NCBI GenBank assembly: GCA_022784805.1 | Contig: JALFYG010000186.1 | Coordinates: 1 to 5,931, forward strand | DNA from: Spirochaetales bacterium | GTDB taxonomy: Bacteria; Spirochaetota; Spirochaetia; Sphaerochaetales; Sphaerochaetaceae | Direction of reading: 5' to 3' | Length of the DNA: 5,931 nt | Part shown: in pieces, positions 4,407 through 5,931 of the stretch | How the letters are laid out: the number at the start of each line of letters is the position of its first letter | How positions within the stretch are numbered: the stretch's first letter is position 1 | Notes under the pieces: generated by a model | Seen by the model: the letters and a program-made list of their open reading frames with translations, nothing else | What the model was told of the DNA's origin: nothing | Database searches by the model: none | Translations under genes and position numbers: made by a program

Positions 4407-5931
4407 TTCTTGGAGATGATCGTTTGAATAATTTCACAAGTAGAAGGAGCCTCAGAACACTATGTTCTGAGGTTCTTGTGTTGTTAGCATCAGCTTTTGT
4501 ATTGGCGATGGCTTTCCCCGGCTTCATGACAGACGGTGGAATCGCACCATTGGTATTCATTGCCCTAATACCTGTTTTCATGGTCATCAGGAACACTACT
4601 TGGAAGTGTGTCTGGTTCCATGGCTTTATTTTCGGCTTAGTCTACTACTTCTTCTTTAACTACTGGCTCAAGGGATTCCACTCTCTTGCCATAGTCATCG
4701 CCCCTGTCATCAAAGGCGGAGAGATGTGTCTCTTGTTCTTGGCCCTGAAGGCCGTGGATGAGGCTTTCCCGAAGAAAGGCTATATCTTTAAGGGAGCAGT
4801 GTGGGCTGCATATGCATTTTTGGCAGAAAACTGGTTTGCAGGTTACCCCTATGGAAACATTGTATATGCACTCTATCCATATAGAGTCTTGTATCAGATA
4901 GCAGATATTACAGGTATCTGGGGAGTAATCTATCTCCTTGTCTTCCCTCAGGCTTTGGCTGCTGATTATCTTCTCCCTTGGATTAAGAGAGAGGCTCCTG
5001 CCTTTAAGGCATGGTTTAAATCCAATTTGGTTCCATTTATTGTTTGGCTTGTATTGGTCATAGCATCAATTATTTATGGAATCTTCGCTCTGAACTATTG
5101 GGCAGACAGAGAGCCAAGCACAACCATAAAGATTGCTACTGTCCAGCATAACCATGACTCTTGGAAGGGTGGTTACAAGACCTATAGAAGTAACTTCAAT
5201 AATCTCAAGAGATACACCACAGAGTCTCTCTCAACAGATCCTGATCTCATCATTTGGTCCGAAACAGCCTTCGTCCCATCCGTGGCTTGGCACACAACTT
5301 ATGATGCTGAAGGCACTGTTTGGGAAGATATCCATGATTTGACCATCGATTTTGTTGATTATGCAGAGTCCATCGGTGTTCCTCTTTTGACAGGAAACCC
5401 AAAGAGCGTCATCGCTGATCCTTCCCTTCCTCCATATGATGAGGATGGAAACAAGAACAGCGTGGAATATAATACGGTCATTCTTTTCCAAGATGGTGAA
5501 ATCAAAGGTGAGTATATCAAACAACACCTTGTTCCATTTACTGAGCACTTCCCATATGAGAAGCAGCTTCCATGGCTCTACAATCTCTTGAAAGCTATGG
5601 ATTACAACTGGTGGATTCCTGGAACAGAAGCCACAGTATTTGAACTCAATGGCGTACACTTCTCAACTCCTATCTGCTATGAGGATGCCTTTGGCGTACT
5701 TAATGCAGAGTATGTGGCTGCAGGTGCTGAGATTATCATCAATATGACCAACGATAACTGGTCAAAGAAGGATTCAGCAGAGTGGCAGCACGCTGAGATT
5801 GCTGCATTCAGAAGTGTCGAAACCAGAAAGTCCATGATTCGTGGAACAAACAGCGGCATCACATGTCTCATTGTTCCGACAGGTGAAATACAGGATCCAA
5901 TGGAGCCATTCACCATGGGAACACACACATA
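4403..5931 (+). CDS. lnt: Apolipoprotein N-acyltransferase (3' end missing)
   Basis: This inner-membrane enzyme adds the third, N-linked acyl chain to the lipid-modified cysteine of lipoproteins, using phospholipid as donor. The window shows 509 codons and ends in frame without a stop. Seven or eight hydrophobic segments lie between residues 22 and 230 (for example 22-39, 48-64, 69-88, 168-186, 209-230). They are followed by a periplasmic CN-hydrolase domain from about 241. The catalytic triad is visible as E287 (WSETAF), K373 (EYIKQHLVPF) and C425 (TPICYED). E381 and E427 sit at the same offsets as the essential glutamates of the E. coli enzyme. The ATG overlapping the hup stop is preferred because it retains the positively charged RRSLR before the first membrane helix. 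GTG at 4478 or TTG at 4481, after a GAGG at 4469-4472, are alternatives that would lose it. A perfect hairpin lies within codons 16-23. Confidence 0.95.
   Translation, partial: MILGDDRLNNFTSRRSLRTLCSEVLVLLASAFVLAMAFPGFMTDGGIAPLVFIALIPVFMVIRNTTWKCVWFHGFIFGLVYYFFFNYWLKGFHSLAIVIAPVIKGGEMCLLFLALKAVDEAFPKKGYIFKGAVWAAYAFLAENWFAGYPYGNIVYALYPYRVLYQIADITGIWGVIYLLVFPQALAADYLLPWIKREAPAFKAWFKSNLVPFIVWLVLVIASIIYGIFALNYWADREPSTTIKIATVQHNHDSWKGGYKTYRSNFNNLKRYTTESLSTDPDLIIWSETAFVPSVAWHTTYDAEGTVWEDIHDLTIDFVDYAESIGVPLLTGNPKSVIADPSLPPYDEDGNKNSVEYNTVILFQDGEIKGEYIKQHLVPFTEHFPYEKQLPWLYNLLKAMDYNWWIPGTEATVFELNGVHFSTPICYEDAFGVLNAEYVAAGAEIIINMTNDNWSKKDSAEWQHAEIAAFRSVETRKSMIRGTNSGITCLIVPTGEIQDPMEPFTMGTHT
4450..4472 (+). 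other. Perfect inverted repeat early in lnt (RNA hairpin, possible attenuator)
   Basis: CCTCAGAACA (4450-4459) and TGTTCTGAGG (4463-4472) are exact reverse complements separated by CTA. The stem begins 43 bases after the hup stop and is followed by the moderately T-rich TTCTTGTGTTGTT (4473-4485), giving a terminator-like shape although the T-run is interrupted. Its 3' arm contains GAGG, a possible ribosome-binding sequence for the alternative lnt starts at 4478 or 4481, which the hairpin would hide. Either role would lower lnt output relative to rpsT and hup; this is inference from sequence alone. Confidence 0.6.

Noticed and set aside
4462..4470. Three-codon reading frame ATG TTC TGA starting in the hairpin loop after an AGGAG
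   Set aside because: The spacing to AGGAG is 12 bases, it is out of frame with lnt, and such a tiny frame is expected by chance.
5231..5659. 142-residue antisense reading frame within lnt
   Set aside because: It lies opposite the catalytic CN-hydrolase domain, has no recognisable domain or ribosome-binding site, and is explained as a shadow of the lnt codons.

Overview
The window looks like ordinary chromosomal DNA from a spirochaete, with one probable accessory gene inserted among housekeeping genes. The main clue is the gene order rpsT, hup, lnt (ribosomal protein S20, HU, apolipoprotein N-acyltransferase). I recall this order from Treponema, and a related grouping from Borrelia. The sequences fit: a spirochaete-like HU and a PSP1/RicT protein with a full set of PSP1 cysteines. 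Base composition is mixed, near 35% G+C in the ATPase gene and near 49% in the dus gene (hand counts of sampled lines). The species cannot be named from this; Sphaerochaetaceae or Treponemataceae is a guess.

Layout. Bases 1 to 98 hold the last 31 codons of a plus-strand gene ending in a hydrophobic segment, closed by a clear intrinsic terminator (105-134). Next come two minus-strand genes. The first to be transcribed is a tRNA-dihydrouridine synthase (2564 down to 1623). The second is an AAA ATPase of the AAA_14/DUF4143 type (1493 down to 156). The 129 bases between them carry three direct repeats spaced exactly 32 bases apart, just upstream of the ATPase. From 2565 to 2646 is a short divergent intergenic region. 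A RicT-like PSP1 protein follows on the plus strand (2647-3675). After a 133-base AT-rich promoter region come rpsT (3809-4069), hup (4095-4406) and lnt (from 4403, cut by the window end). These three are tightly spaced, and hup and lnt overlap by ATGA.

How the genes relate. rpsT, hup and lnt look like one operon. It joins two abundant products (S20 and HU) to a low-abundance membrane enzyme of lipoprotein maturation. A perfect 10-base inverted repeat early in lnt could lower or couple lnt expression. The dihydrouridine synthase modifies tRNA, and RicT-like proteins affect RNA processing in Firmicutes, so most of the conserved genes concern translation, RNA or chromosome structure. The ATPase is AT-rich, has its own repeat array, and retains the residues of a nuclease-like C-terminal domain, so it reads as a mobile or accessory gene.

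I found no CRISPR array, insertion sequence, tRNA or rRNA gene, and no multigene defence or biosynthetic system. The best leads are the 32-base repeat array before the ATPase, the hairpin at the hup/lnt junction, and the extra cysteine cluster in the RicT-like protein.
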